A stretch of DNA of 38,909 bases from Deltaproteobacteria bacterium (GTDB lineage: Bacteria; Desulfobacterota; GWC2-55-46; JAJCZF01), in NCBI GenBank assembly GCA_029262535.1, contig JAJCZF010000053.1:1-38909 (forward strand). The letters are read 5' to 3'. Numbering within the stretch: position 1 is the stretch's first letter; each line of letters starts with the position of its first letter. Shown here in pieces: positions 8,930 to 17,501 of this stretch. The notes beneath the pieces were generated by a model that did not search any database, was not told where the DNA came from, and saw only the letters and a program-made list of their open reading frames with translations. Both the position numbers and the translations under genes were made by a program.

Positions 8930-9709
8930 ATGGCGGTAAAGAGCAATGGAAAGAAGACGGGCGCAAAGAAGTCTACAACTAAGAAGGCGGCGCCTAAAAA
9001 AAAGTCAACCGTAGCAAAACCGGCGGCGACCGCCGCTCCCAAGCGCAAGAGAAAACCTCCGCCGAAGCGCTCAGGCATTAAGGGCAAAAAAAGGAAGGCC
9101 CCCAGCAAGGTATCTCTAATCATACTGGCCTGTGTCGCGGCCTTTATAATAGGCGTGGTCGTTTATAATCAGATCGGTTCTAAGGCCGTAAAGACCGTTC
9201 CGGTATTGCCTTCGGCCCTGCCACAGACCGGCTCTCACGCCCAGCCCTCGACCCTGCCGACGCCTACCGGTGAGATACGCCAGGTAACACTATACCTCGG
9301 CCATGCGGACGGCCGTTCTCTCCTGCCCAAGTCTGCAAATATAAAAAAGGGCAGCACGGAAGAAGAGATAGCCGCGCTCGTCGCGGCGCTCACAAAAGAC
9401 TCGGCCGGAAGCGCAGGAGTGCTTCCTGAAGGCACGAGCGTTATCTCTACAACGGTCAAGAACTCGGTCGCCACTATAGATTTTTCCAGGGAATTTAAGG
9501 AGAAACATGAAGGCGGCTCTTCCGCTGAGATTCAGGCCGTCTACGGCGTGGTCAACTCGGTCGTTAAGAACTTCTCGGCTGTGGAGCGCGTAGCCTTTCT
9601 TGTTGAAGGCAATGCGATTGAGACACTGTCGGGTCACCTCTATCTTGGCGCGCCGCTAGGGGCCGAGGCCGACTTTATCATAGGTGACGATGGCAAAGCA
9701 AAAAAATAG
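8930..9709 (+). CDS. Membrane-anchored GerMN-domain protein with lysine-rich tail
   Basis: 259 residues. Residues 1-60 are very rich in Lys, Ala and Pro. One membrane segment follows (about 61-79), then a proline/threonine linker, then a GerMN domain (about 115-250) with VTLYLGHADG, LLPKSANIKKG, VATIDFSREF and a C-terminal YLGAPLGAE. GerMN domains occur in spore-germination GerM and in envelope lipoproteins of non-spore-formers; they are thought to bind or sit near peptidoglycan, without a proven enzyme activity. The topology would put the basic tail in the cytoplasm and the domain in the periplasm. GGAGG at 8916-8920 precedes the ATG. Its place right after murI supports a cell-wall role; this is inference. 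Confidence 0.85.
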   Translation: MAVKSNGKKTGAKKSTTKKAAPKKKSTVAKPAATAAPKRKRKPPPKRSGIKGKKRKAPSKVSLIILACVAAFIIGVVVYNQIGSKAVKTVPVLPSALPQTGSHAQPSTLPTPTGEIRQVTLYLGHADGRSLLPKSANIKKGSTEEEIAALVAALTKDSAGSAGVLPEGTSVISTTVKNSVATIDFSREFKEKHEGGSSAEIQAVYGVVNSVVKNFSAVERVAFLVEGNAIETLSGHLYLGAPLGAEADFIIGDDGKAKK

Positions 9710-11108
9710 TCCTGCTGGAGACGGCCCAAGAACCCTCTCCGACACTCTCGGAGAGGTCAGTCTCCCGTCAGGCGTTTATTACGGCGCACAAACCCAACGC
9801 GCCGTAGAGAACTTCCCTATCAGCGGCTTGCTTCCCTCTGCTGAATTCATAATAGCCACGGCATATGTTAAATACGCGGCGGCCGAGGCCAATACCGAAC
9901 TCGGACTTCTTACTAAAAAACGAGGGGGGGCCATCAAACGAGCCGCCGCCGAAATAATCGACGGTAAATTGCACGAAGATTTTGTAGTTGATATATTTCA
10001 AGCCGGGGCCGGCACCTCTCACAATATGAATGCCAACGAGGTCATCGCCTCGCGCGCCGCCGAGATAATGGGCTCAGAGCGCGGCGACTGGGCGACCGTG
10101 CACCCCAACGACCATGTAAATATGGCCCAGTCAACGAACGACACCTTTCCGACGGCCATGCGCATTGCGACACTCGTCTCATCTAAGAAAACGATAAGAT
10201 CCATTAAAGCTCTCGAACGCGCGCTCGACTCGAAGGGGCGCGCCTTTTCAAAGATAATAAAGTCGGGCAGGACGCACCTTCAGGACGCGGTGCCGGTCAT
10301 GCTCGGCAGTGAGTTCACCTCCTACGCCTCGGCTCTCCGCCGGGCTCGAATTCGAATGGAAAGCTCTCTCGAAGGACTGAGCGAGATCGGGCTAGGGGCA
10401 ACAGCGGCAGGGACCGGCATAAACTCCCACCCGCGATACGCCGCACTGGCGCTAAGGTCCCTAAAGTCTATCACAGGATTACGAGGACTTAAGAAGGCCC
10501 CCGACCTGCACGAGTATCTAAATAGCTTTGGCCCCTTCACGTCCCTGTCGGGAGAGCTTCGGGCCCTCGCCATAGAGCTTGGGCGCATCGCTAACGACTT
10601 ACGCCTTCTTAGCTCAGGACCGAATACCGGACTCGGAGAGATCAAACTCGAAGCCGTACAGCCGGGCTCTTCGATAATGCCGGGCAAGGTCAACCCGGTG
10701 ATGGCGGAGATGCTCAATATGGTCTGCTATCAAGTCATAGGAAACGATACCGCAATAAGCGCGGCAGCCGGGGCCGGACAGCTCGAACTGAATGTCATGG
10801 GGCCGGTCATTATCTCTAATACCTTAAGCTCCTTAAAATTATTAAGAAACGCAGTAGATTCATTTACCACACGTTGCGTGTCTAAGATAAAGGCCGACAA
10901 GGGACGTTGTCTCAAATACTTTGAAGAGAGCGAGGGGCTTGCTACCATCCTGAACCGCTATATCGGTTATGAAAACGCTGCCGCCATAGTTAAAGAGGCC
11001 GCCTCTAGCGGGCGCACTCTAAGAGAGGTTCTCGCCGACGGAGAGATACTCTCCGAAGAGGAGATATCTTCTTTACTTAAGATTACAAGACTAACCGGAC
11101 CCTGTTAA
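9690..11108 (+). CDS. Fumarase/aspartase-family enzyme, probable aspartate ammonia-lyase
   Basis: 472 residues, normal for class II fumarase and aspartase, which release fumarate from malate or aspartate. The family signature GSSIMPGKVNP is at 326-336, with HPNDHVNMAQSTND at 138-151 and the catalytic-His segment SGRTHLQDA (H197-type) also present. The segments NDLRLLSSGP and AGQLELNVMGPVI read more like aspartase, while the N-terminal GAQTQRAVENF reads like fumarase, so substrate cannot be settled. ATG 9690 has AGG 5 bases before it; GTG 9684 is the alternative. The start lies 20 bases inside the GerMN gene, so the two are translationally linked. No tricarboxylic-cycle genes are adjacent. Confidence 0.85.
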   Translation: MAKQKNSPAGDGPRTLSDTLGEVSLPSGVYYGAQTQRAVENFPISGLLPSAEFIIATAYVKYAAAEANTELGLLTKKRGGAIKRAAAEIIDGKLHEDFVVDIFQAGAGTSHNMNANEVIASRAAEIMGSERGDWATVHPNDHVNMAQSTNDTFPTAMRIATLVSSKKTIRSIKALERALDSKGRAFSKIIKSGRTHLQDAVPVMLGSEFTSYASALRRARIRMESSLEGLSEIGLGATAAGTGINSHPRYAALALRSLKSITGLRGLKKAPDLHEYLNSFGPFTSLSGELRALAIELGRIANDLRLLSSGPNTGLGEIKLEAVQPGSSIMPGKVNPVMAEMLNMVCYQVIGNDTAISAAAGAGQLELNVMGPVIISNTLSSLKLLRNAVDSFTTRCVSKIKADKGRCLKYFEESEGLATILNRYIGYENAAAIVKEAASSGRTLREVLADGEILSEEEISSLLKITRLTGPC

Positions 11109-11137
11109 TTGAGTTCTTTGCAAAACTGTGCTATAGT
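11109..11137 (+). promoter_or_regulatory. Sigma70-type promoter for the DUF302 unit
   Basis: TTGAGT (11109-11114), 17-base spacer, TATAGT (11132-11137, 5 of 6). It starts at the stop codon of the lyase gene and leaves a leader of about 50 bases. It probably drives the DUF302 gene and the two genes behind it. Confidence 0.6.
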
Positions 11138-11191
11138 AAAATTCGAGAAGATACCTGTTATTTCGAACAAATATTTAGTGGAGGGTACAAA

Positions 11192-11584
11192 TTGGCAAAC
11201 TATTCAATAAGACGACACTTGAGTTGCGACTACGACGAGGCCCTGGCGCGTACGCGTCTCGCTCTTGCCGATAACGGTTTTGGTATTCTTACTGAAATTG
11301 ATGTAAAACCTACGCTCAAGAAGAAGCTCGACGTCGATTTTAGAAGATATATAATACTCGGCGCATGCAGCCCGCCGCACGCCAACCGAGCCCTCAACGC
11401 CGAGCTTGAAATCGGCCTCTTTCTCCCCTGTAATGTGATAGTATACGAAGACGACGATACCACCGGCTCGGTCGTATCCGCCGTTGACCCGATGGTTGCG
11501 ATGTCGATGATAGAAAACCCTGAGCTCGAAGATGTAGCGCGCGAGGTGCGGCAAAGGCTTCAGGCGGCGGTGAAGGCGGCCTAG
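11192..11584 (+). CDS. DUF302 family protein
   Basis: 130 residues, a single DUF302 domain as judged from the order of motifs: an amphipathic DEALARTRLALADNGFG helix, TEIDVKPTLKKKL, the YIILGACSPPHANRAL turn, and a strand ending LPCNVIVYEDD. DUF302 proteins are small cytoplasmic alpha-beta proteins with no agreed function, often near redox or sulfur genes. The start is TTG 11192, supported by GGAGGG at 11180-11185. It has its own promoter and is followed after 28 bases by the GGDEF-EAL gene. Confidence 0.85.
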   Translation: MANYSIRRHLSCDYDEALARTRLALADNGFGILTEIDVKPTLKKKLDVDFRRYIILGACSPPHANRALNAELEIGLFLPCNVIVYEDDDTTGSVVSAVDPMVAMSMIENPELEDVAREVRQRLQAAVKAA

Positions 11585-11612
11585 CTCTCTCTTTTACTAT
11601 ACGGAGTTACTG

Positions 11613-14600
11613 ATGGGTCGGTATAATTTTTCACTTCTGCATAAGGCGGTCATTGCGATAGTGGCTATACTATTGCCCATATTTATCACCTTTCTTATCG
11701 GTTATAACCACAATAAGAACGAAATAAAAAAGTCGGCCCTCAGCGACCTGACAGTGCTGGCCGAGAGTTTCGAGGGACAGGTATATCTCTACCTCGACTC
11801 CCTGAAAAGCCGCGCCATCGACTTTGCCAGCGACGGTTTCATCAGAGACGAACTCGAAAAGATCAATGCGGGAAAAGACCCCTTTGACCTTAACAATCAC
11901 CTCATAAAGAACAAGATCTCACTCGACAAGGACATTGTAGAGATCTCTATCGCTACACTTGGCGGGCGCATCGCCGCTTCGACCAGAGAGACCTCCATCG
12001 GCAGTGACGTGTCAGATTCCAGGTCATTCATTCTCGGTAAAGATAGCACCATAATTACCAACTCAATGCATGAAAAGAGCCTGGACGACCACATTAATAT
12101 ATCCTCCCCGCTGGTAAGCAAATCCACAGGCGAAACCATCGGCGTGCTCATAAACCACACCCACATTCACGTACTTAATTCCATACTTTCGGGAAGACAT
12201 GCAAAAGAGCTTGGCGCTCTATCGTCGGGACAGGGGCGCGCCCGGACCATGGAGGTCTACCTCGTTAATCAAGAAAAGCTCATGATAACCGACTCGATAT
12301 TTATCGATAGCGCCATCTTGACGCAACAAGTAAACACAGTACCTGTAAGGAAATGTCTGGAGAGAGGTCAGGAAGCGGCATCCTTTTACCCCGACTACCG
12401 GGGCGTGCCGGTAGCAGGGGCCTCTATGTGTTTTAAGGAACTTGGCTGGACCCTGCTTACGGAAGTCGACGTTGAAGAGGCCCTCTTACCACTAGCCAAG
12501 CTCAAGAGAGACGCCCTTGTAACAATTCTGCTAGTCTTCGCTATTATCCTCTTTATCTTTATACTCTTTTATAAAAAGGTCATCAAGCCGCTTCGCCGTA
12601 TGGCCTCTGCCGCGGATGAGATAGGCATGGGTAGCTTTGACGTAACCCTGCCTACAACATCCTCCGACGAGATAGGCAGCCTCTCATCTTCGGTAAATGT
12701 CATGGCCTATAATATCAAGGGCATGACCGAAGCCCTCACCGAAAGCCAAAAGTCGCTGGCCGAGGCGCACAGGATAGCCTGTATCGGAAGCTTTGAGTGG
12801 AACATAGCGACCGGCACCATCTTATTCTCGGATGAGGCATTCAGGCTCTTCGACACCACACCTAAGAGTTTTACCCCGACCATGGACGGCCTCCGTCAAA
12901 TGATAGACCCTGACGATCTCGAACACTTTAACAAGGCGCTCGACGACGCCCTCTCCGCCAAAGAGACTTTCTCGCTCGACCTTCGATTAGCCAATGTAAA
13001 GGGTGTGCGCCGCACACTGCATATGGCCGGTGAGATCAGCTTTACCAGAGATGCCGTGCCGCTCAGAATGATCGTAACTATACAGGATATCACCGCGAGA
13101 AAGCAGACCGAAGAAGAATTAAAAACTCTCTCAACCGCCATCGACCAATCTGTAAACCTCGTCGTCCTGACCGATAAAGACTCTAATATCGAATTCGTAA
13201 ACAAGAAGTTCGAAGAAGTGACCGGCTACACCAGAGAAGAGATCATAGGCATGAACCCTAACCTCCTCTCATCCGGAGAGACTTCACCTGAAACCTATAA
13301 AGAGATGTGGTCAACCATACTCGACGGAAGGATCTGGTCCGGTGAGATAAAGAACAAAAAGAAGGACGGCGACTTTTACCACTGTACCATGAATATCTGC
13401 CCTATTAAAAACGACCGGGGCCAGACGACTCACTTCCTTGCTATTCAGGAAGATATCACAGACAAAAAGAGCGCGGAAGAAACGATCGAGTACCTTGACA
13501 CCTATAGCAAACTCACCGGTCTCATCAACCGCTCCCGCTTCATAGAGTTGCTTAACGAGTGGGTCGCTTACGCCCACGCGCCCGGCCAAAGCACGGTTCT
13601 CCTATTCCTTAATATCGATCAGTTCCGCCTGCTAAACGACACATACGGCCACGCCACCGGAGACCTCTTGCTTCGCAAGGTCGCGCATCTGATCAAAGAG
13701 GCCTTAACCGAGATCGAGCGTAATTTAAAGGGTAGCCGCCTGCGCGAGAGTATCGTCGGATATATGGGTGCCGACGAGTTTGCGATATTCCTTCCATCTT
13801 CCACAGAGGGTCAGGGACTCGACGCCGCCGAAGAGATACGAAACAGGCTTGAAGGTCTCAGGGTAGAAGACGTGGACGTGCGCACCACGGTCAGCACCGG
13901 CGGCGTAATATTTCCCAAAGACGGCATGAATATCAAGGCGCTCTTTACCAAGGCCGACGCCGCCCTGATGCGCGCAAAGGGGCTCGGCGGAAACCGCTGC
14001 CACTTCTACCGCCACGAAGACCGCGACCTCGAACAGATGCACTCGCGCCTTAAGGGTAAAGAGATTATTCAAAAAGCCCTTGCAGAGGACCGCATCGAAC
14101 CATGGTACCAGCCGCTCTTAAATCTAGAGGACGGCAAGATAACCCACTACGAGGCGCTCATAAGGATCAGAGAGAAAGACGGTCGCATACTCTATCCCGG
14201 CGAGTTCATCGCCACGGCTGAGATCTTCGGCCTTATCGGTTCTCTGGACCGCGCCATGATTGCAAAGACCCTGAAGCTTCAGGCGGAGCTTCGCGCACAG
14301 GGGCGCCTGGTATCGTTCGGCATGAATCTTTCGGGTAAAGAGATGGGAGATATGGAGCTCATCTCATTCGTAAAGAATAAGATAGAAGAGACCGGAGCCG
14401 ACCCGTCCAGCCTCGTGTTCGAGATTACGGAGACAGAGGCCATTAGCGATCTGAAGAGCGCCATCGAGTTTGTAAACGCCCTTCGTGAACTGGGCTGTAA
14501 GTTTGCGCTCGACGACTTCGGCGTCGGATTCACCTCTTTTCTTTATCTAAAGGAACTTCACGTCGATTACATAAAGATAGACGGTTACTTCATCAAAAAG

Positions 14601-14831
14601 TTGCACGAATCGGTCGAAGACCAGCTATTTGTAAAGGCCATCACCAGCGTGGCCGAGGGCATGGGCATAAAGTCGATAGCCGAGTTTGTAGAAGAGCCGG
14701 AAACACTCTCGATACTTTCGACCTACGGCGTAGATTATGCGCAGGGATACCTGATAGGCAAGCCATCTCCTGAACTGCTGGCGGAGACAATCATACTGGA
14801 AGACGAATTTAACAAAAAGACAAAGGCCTGA
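11613..14831 (+). CDS. dCache-HAMP-PAS-PAS-GGDEF-EAL protein (probable c-di-GMP phosphodiesterase)
   Basis: 1072 residues. Membrane segments at about 11-31 and 301-320 flank a large periplasmic double-Cache-type sensor. HAMP (about 321-372), PAS (about 385-495) and a second PAS (about 505-615) follow. The GGDEF domain (about 630-800) keeps NIDQFRLLNDTYGH, but its signature is GADEF (719-723) and no RxxD inhibitory site precedes it. The EAL domain (about 820-1065) has EAL at 847-849, the second glutamate in EITETEAI, DDFG, KID and AQGYLIGKP, so it looks catalytically complete. The likely output is c-di-GMP hydrolysis, with the GGDEF half regulatory; cyclase activity cannot be excluded. CGGAG precedes ATG 11613. 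The transhydrogenase gene begins 2 bases after the stop. Confidence 0.92.
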   Translation: MGRYNFSLLHKAVIAIVAILLPIFITFLIGYNHNKNEIKKSALSDLTVLAESFEGQVYLYLDSLKSRAIDFASDGFIRDELEKINAGKDPFDLNNHLIKNKISLDKDIVEISIATLGGRIAASTRETSIGSDVSDSRSFILGKDSTIITNSMHEKSLDDHINISSPLVSKSTGETIGVLINHTHIHVLNSILSGRHAKELGALSSGQGRARTMEVYLVNQEKLMITDSIFIDSAILTQQVNTVPVRKCLERGQEAASFYPDYRGVPVAGASMCFKELGWTLLTEVDVEEALLPLAKLKRDALVTILLVFAIILFIFILFYKKVIKPLRRMASAADEIGMGSFDVTLPTTSSDEIGSLSSSVNVMAYNIKGMTEALTESQKSLAEAHRIACIGSFEWNIATGTILFSDEAFRLFDTTPKSFTPTMDGLRQMIDPDDLEHFNKALDDALSAKETFSLDLRLANVKGVRRTLHMAGEISFTRDAVPLRMIVTIQDITARKQTEEELKTLSTAIDQSVNLVVLTDKDSNIEFVNKKFEEVTGYTREEIIGMNPNLLSSGETSPETYKEMWSTILDGRIWSGEIKNKKKDGDFYHCTMNICPIKNDRGQTTHFLAIQEDITDKKSAEETIEYLDTYSKLTGLINRSRFIELLNEWVAYAHAPGQSTVLLFLNIDQFRLLNDTYGHATGDLLLRKVAHLIKEALTEIERNLKGSRLRESIVGYMGADEFAIFLPSSTEGQGLDAAEEIRNRLEGLRVEDVDVRTTVSTGGVIFPKDGMNIKALFTKADAALMRAKGLGGNRCHFYRHEDRDLEQMHSRLKGKEIIQKALAEDRIEPWYQPLLNLEDGKITHYEALIRIREKDGRILYPGEFIATAEIFGLIGSLDRAMIAKTLKLQAELRAQGRLVSFGMNLSGKEMGDMELISFVKNKIEETGADPSSLVFEITETEAISDLKSAIEFVNALRELGCKFALDDFGVGFTSFLYLKELHVDYIKIDGYFIKKLHESVEDQLFVKAITSVAEGMGIKSIAEFVEEPETLSILSTYGVDYAQGYLIGKPSPELLAETIILEDEFNKKTKA

Positions 14832-14833
14832 CA

Positions 14834-16243
14834 ATGAAGAAGTACTACGACGTCCTTGTTATAGGCTCCGGCCCGGGCGGTGAGAAGGCCGCGGTACAAA
14901 CCGCCAAGCTCGGAAAGTCCGTAGCCGTAATAGAAAAGAGTCCTTATGTAGGCGGCGCAGGTCTGCATACGGGCACCCTGCCCTCAAAGACGCTTCGAGA
15001 GGCGGCCCTTTACCTGGCGGGCTTTAAACAGAGGGCCGTATTCGGCTTTGAACACACGCTGCCGCGAGAATCTACACTCGAAGAGCTCATGCACAAAAAG
15101 AGCGAGGTCATACGCCAGCACACAGCGGTAATCAACGACCACTTCAACCGCAACAATATTGATATCATCCACGGCAAAGCGTCCTTTTCATCCCCGAAGA
15201 CCCTTTCTGTCGAACGTGACGACGGGTCGTCCTTCCTGCTCGAAGGCTCTATCATCATCATAGCCACCGGCACACGTCCGAGAAGACCCGTAGAGATCCC
15301 CTTCGACGCCAGGCATATTCACGACAGCGACACCATACTTGAGATAAAGGACTTGCCCTCGACCATGACGGTCATCGGAGGCGGCGTAATAGGTTGCGAG
15401 TACGCCTGCATATTCGCCTCGCTCGGCGTAAAGGTGACACTTGTTGAACGCGGCCCCAGACTATTAACCTTTGCCGACGAAGAGATCGTCACGAGCCTGG
15501 TCTACTGGATGCGCCAGCAAGGCATCACACTACGCACAAACGAGACGGTAAAGACCATCTCCATGGACGACGACTCACGCGTCGTCACCCACCTTGAAAG
15601 CGGCAAGATCATAAAGTCAGAAAAGCTCTTATACACCATGGGCAGGGTCGGTAATACCAAATCTCTCAGGCTCGAAACAATAGGGATCGTACCTGATAAG
15701 AAAGGGCTTATACCTGTAAACGGCGAGTACCAGCCAAGGCATACTAAAGAGCAAGAACTAAATCATATCTACGCCATAGGCGATGTTGTGGGCTTTCCAT
15801 CTCTCGCTTCCACGTCGCGCGAACAGGGGCGCCGCGTCGTATGCCACGCCTTCGGCTCTAAGAACGGCGAGTGCGCGGTCCCGTCCGTCATGCCCTACGG
15901 TATCTACACCATACCCGAGATATCGATGGTCGGCGCTACGGAAGAAGATCTCACCAGTAAAAAAGTCCCCTATGAAGTGGGCACGGCCCTATTTAGCGAG
16001 GTCGCTCGCGGCCAGATATCGGGGGATGTTTATGGAATGCTCAAACTTATATTTCACCGCGAAAGCCGCGACCTGCTCGGCGTGCACATCATCTGCGAAA
16101 AGGCCTCGGAGATAATCCATATCGGACAGGCCGTCATGAACTTCGGCGGAAAGATCGACTACTTCCGCGATGTGGTATTTAACTACCCAACACTATCGGA
16201 CGCATACAAGATCGCCACATACAACGGCCTTAACAGGCTCTAA
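14834..16243 (+). CDS. sthA: Soluble (Si-specific) NAD(P) transhydrogenase
   Basis: 469 residues, a flavoprotein of the pyridine nucleotide-disulfide oxidoreductase family that exchanges hydride between NADPH and NAD+ in the cytoplasm. The FAD motif GSGPGGEKAA is near residue 11 and the NAD(P) motif VIGGGVIGCEYA is near the middle. At the site where disulfide reductases carry CxxxxC the sequence is GAGLHTGTLPSKTLREA, with no redox cysteine pair but with the SthA-type GTLPSKTLRE. That argues against lipoamide dehydrogenase or glutathione reductase. A C-terminal dimerisation domain is present. The start lies 2 bases after the GGDEF-EAL stop, suggesting co-transcription, although no functional tie to c-di-GMP is evident. 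Confidence 0.9.
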   Translation: MKKYYDVLVIGSGPGGEKAAVQTAKLGKSVAVIEKSPYVGGAGLHTGTLPSKTLREAALYLAGFKQRAVFGFEHTLPRESTLEELMHKKSEVIRQHTAVINDHFNRNNIDIIHGKASFSSPKTLSVERDDGSSFLLEGSIIIIATGTRPRRPVEIPFDARHIHDSDTILEIKDLPSTMTVIGGGVIGCEYACIFASLGVKVTLVERGPRLLTFADEEIVTSLVYWMRQQGITLRTNETVKTISMDDDSRVVTHLESGKIIKSEKLLYTMGRVGNTKSLRLETIGIVPDKKGLIPVNGEYQPRHTKEQELNHIYAIGDVVGFPSLASTSREQGRRVVCHAFGSKNGECAVPSVMPYGIYTIPEISMVGATEEDLTSKKVPYEVGTALFSEVARGQISGDVYGMLKLIFHRESRDLLGVHIICEKASEIIHIGQAVMNFGGKIDYFRDVVFNYPTLSDAYKIATYNGLNRL

Positions 16244-16289
16244 CCCCCCTCTTCGCGCAACCCAACGCCCACAAAAGACCATTAGTAGA

Positions 16290-16319
16290 TTGACAGAACT
16301 CTACTGGAAATAATACAAT
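16290..16319 (+). promoter_or_regulatory. Sigma70-type promoter for the ion-channel gene
   Basis: TTGACA (16290-16295, perfect), 18-base spacer, TACAAT (16314-16319, 5 of 6). It lies in the 105-base gap after sthA, about 30 bases before the ATG at 16349. Confidence 0.6.
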
Positions 16320-16348
16320 AAAAAAAAAGCTTAGGGATATTTCTATAT

Positions 16349-17155
16349 ATGAGTAAGGAAATAAAGAAGAGGACTTTTGAGATACTCGAATCTGCTGAGG
16401 GTGAGGATCACTTTAGTCGAGTAGTCGATTATATAATCACGACCGTTATTATCATAAATGTCGTCTCGGTCTGTTTTGAGACCGTCGAAGCCCTATTCAT
16501 TCAATATAAAGAGTTCTTCTTTTGGATCGAGATAGTTTCGGTTGCCCTCTTCACCATTGAATACCTGCTTCGTATATGGTCGTGCACATCCGATAAAGAG
16601 TTCCGCCGCCCTATACTCGGCAGGCTGCACTTCATGGTAAAACCGATATCCATTATCGACCTTATCGCAATACTGCCATTCTACCTGCCTCTGCTAATCG
16701 GCCTGGACCTCAGGATGCTTCGTGCGCTCAGGCTCTTCAGACTTATGAGGGTCCTAAAGATAGGGCGCTACTCCGATTCGATGAAGGTCATCGGTTCGGT
16801 CATCAATAAGACAAAAGACGAACTATACGTCTCGGTATCTGTAATCGTCATCCTTCTTGTCGTCTCTTCAACGCTCATGTATTTTATAGAAAACGAAACT
16901 CAGCCGGAGGTATTTTCATCTATCCCTGCGGCAATGTGGTGGGGAGTGGCAACGCTGACGACGGTCGGTTACGGTGACGTGACACCGGTAACGGTAGGAG
17001 GCAAGATCCTCGGCACGATAATATCTTTCCTGGGCATAGGAATGTTCGCCCTTCCCACGGGCATAATCGGCTCAGGTTTTTTCGAGGAGATGCAAGAAAG
17101 AAAGAACCTACGCACCTGCCCGCACTGTAAGAAGAGGATCGACCGCAGGCACTGA
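16349..17155 (+). CDS. Voltage-gated-type potassium channel
   Basis: 268 residues with six membrane segments. S1 starts near residue 26. S4 is the arginine ladder around LRMLRALRLFRLMRVLK. The pore helix and selectivity filter read TTVGYGD, the K+ signature, and S6 follows with GIGMFALPTG. This matches bacterial Kv-type channels in the inner membrane, which conduct K+ and may respond to voltage. The C terminus is short and carries one CPHC pair with flanking basic residues, a half zinc-ribbon that could bind metal across subunits. No cyclic-nucleotide or RCK domain is present. It has its own promoter and only a distant AGGGA before the ATG. Confidence 0.93.
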   Translation: MSKEIKKRTFEILESAEGEDHFSRVVDYIITTVIIINVVSVCFETVEALFIQYKEFFFWIEIVSVALFTIEYLLRIWSCTSDKEFRRPILGRLHFMVKPISIIDLIAILPFYLPLLIGLDLRMLRALRLFRLMRVLKIGRYSDSMKVIGSVINKTKDELYVSVSVIVILLVVSSTLMYFIENETQPEVFSSIPAAMWWGVATLTTVGYGDVTPVTVGGKILGTIISFLGIGMFALPTGIIGSGFFEEMQERKNLRTCPHCKKRIDRRH

Positions 17156-17176
17156 TGAAACCATTTATAGTTCAAT

Positions 17177-17207
17177 AAAAAAAGGCTACGAGAAAAAACC
17201 CGTAACC
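17177..17207 (-). terminator. Rho-independent terminator, minus strand
   Basis: On the minus strand GGTTACG (17207-17201) pairs with CGTAGCC (17190-17184), seven pairs including one G-T, loop of ten, followed by seven Ts (17183-17177). It lies 14 bases downstream of the tRNA-like structure on the same strand, which suggests that locus was once, or still is, transcribed. No T tract follows on the plus strand, so it does not serve the channel gene. Confidence 0.6.
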
Positions 17208-17220
17208 CCTTGATTCTATC

Positions 17221-17349
17221 GGTGGAGGGTAAGGGGATCGAACCCTCGACCTTCTGATTGCGAAACGTATTAATGCAATTTTCATAAGGTCGTGATTCCA
17301 AGGCGGTTTTCCCTTTATTTTACTAGAATCAGACGGTTATCTGCCCTCC
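17221..17349 (-). pseudogene. Broken tRNA-like gene with insertion in the anticodon loop
   Basis: The 3' half is a good tRNA 3' half. It has an anticodon loop reading TTCGCAA (17264-17258), stem strand TCAGA (17257-17253), variable AGGTC, a T arm with TTCGATC loop (17247-17231), acceptor strand ACCCTCC and discriminator A (17223). About 64 bases upstream are its partners. The stem strand TCTGA (17333-17329) is followed by TTC, and GGAGGG (17349-17344) pairs perfectly with CCCTCC. The gap between stem strands is filled by 17265-17328, which begins and ends next to the same triplet (GAA on the plus strand). The D arm is missing: only about ten bases separate the acceptor from the anticodon stem. 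Without the insertion the anticodon would be CGC, but pair 3-70 is A-U, not the G-U of alanine tRNAs. It is probably nonfunctional; a recombination scar is my best reading. Confidence 0.5.
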
Positions 17350-17376
17350 ATGAACACCATAGATTCGCGGTAATCC

Positions 17377-17441
17377 TAGCACAATTTTAGCACACCTGTC
17401 TGGGGTGCACCCCTATTATGAGACAATCTTATTTAGCACAC
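17377..17441. repeat. Short direct repeats TAGCACA
   Basis: TAGCACA occurs at 17377-17383, 17388-17394 and 17434-17440. The last two share the longer TTTAGCACAC (17386-17395, 17432-17441). Spacing of the first two is one helical turn. They lie next to the broken tRNA, a setting typical of integrase arm-type sites. No integrase gene is in the window, so function is inferred. Confidence 0.4.
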
Positions 17442-17501
17442 TTGCCATATCATGAGATAAAGGCCACTGCCCCACTTCTAGCTGGCCTTGAGACCTATGG
17501 G

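Noticed and set aside
16969-17301. Minus-strand 110-codon frame across the end of the channel gene and the tRNA-like locus
   Set aside because: It overlaps the channel's conserved pore and tail codons and the tRNA-like locus, with no domain or start signal.
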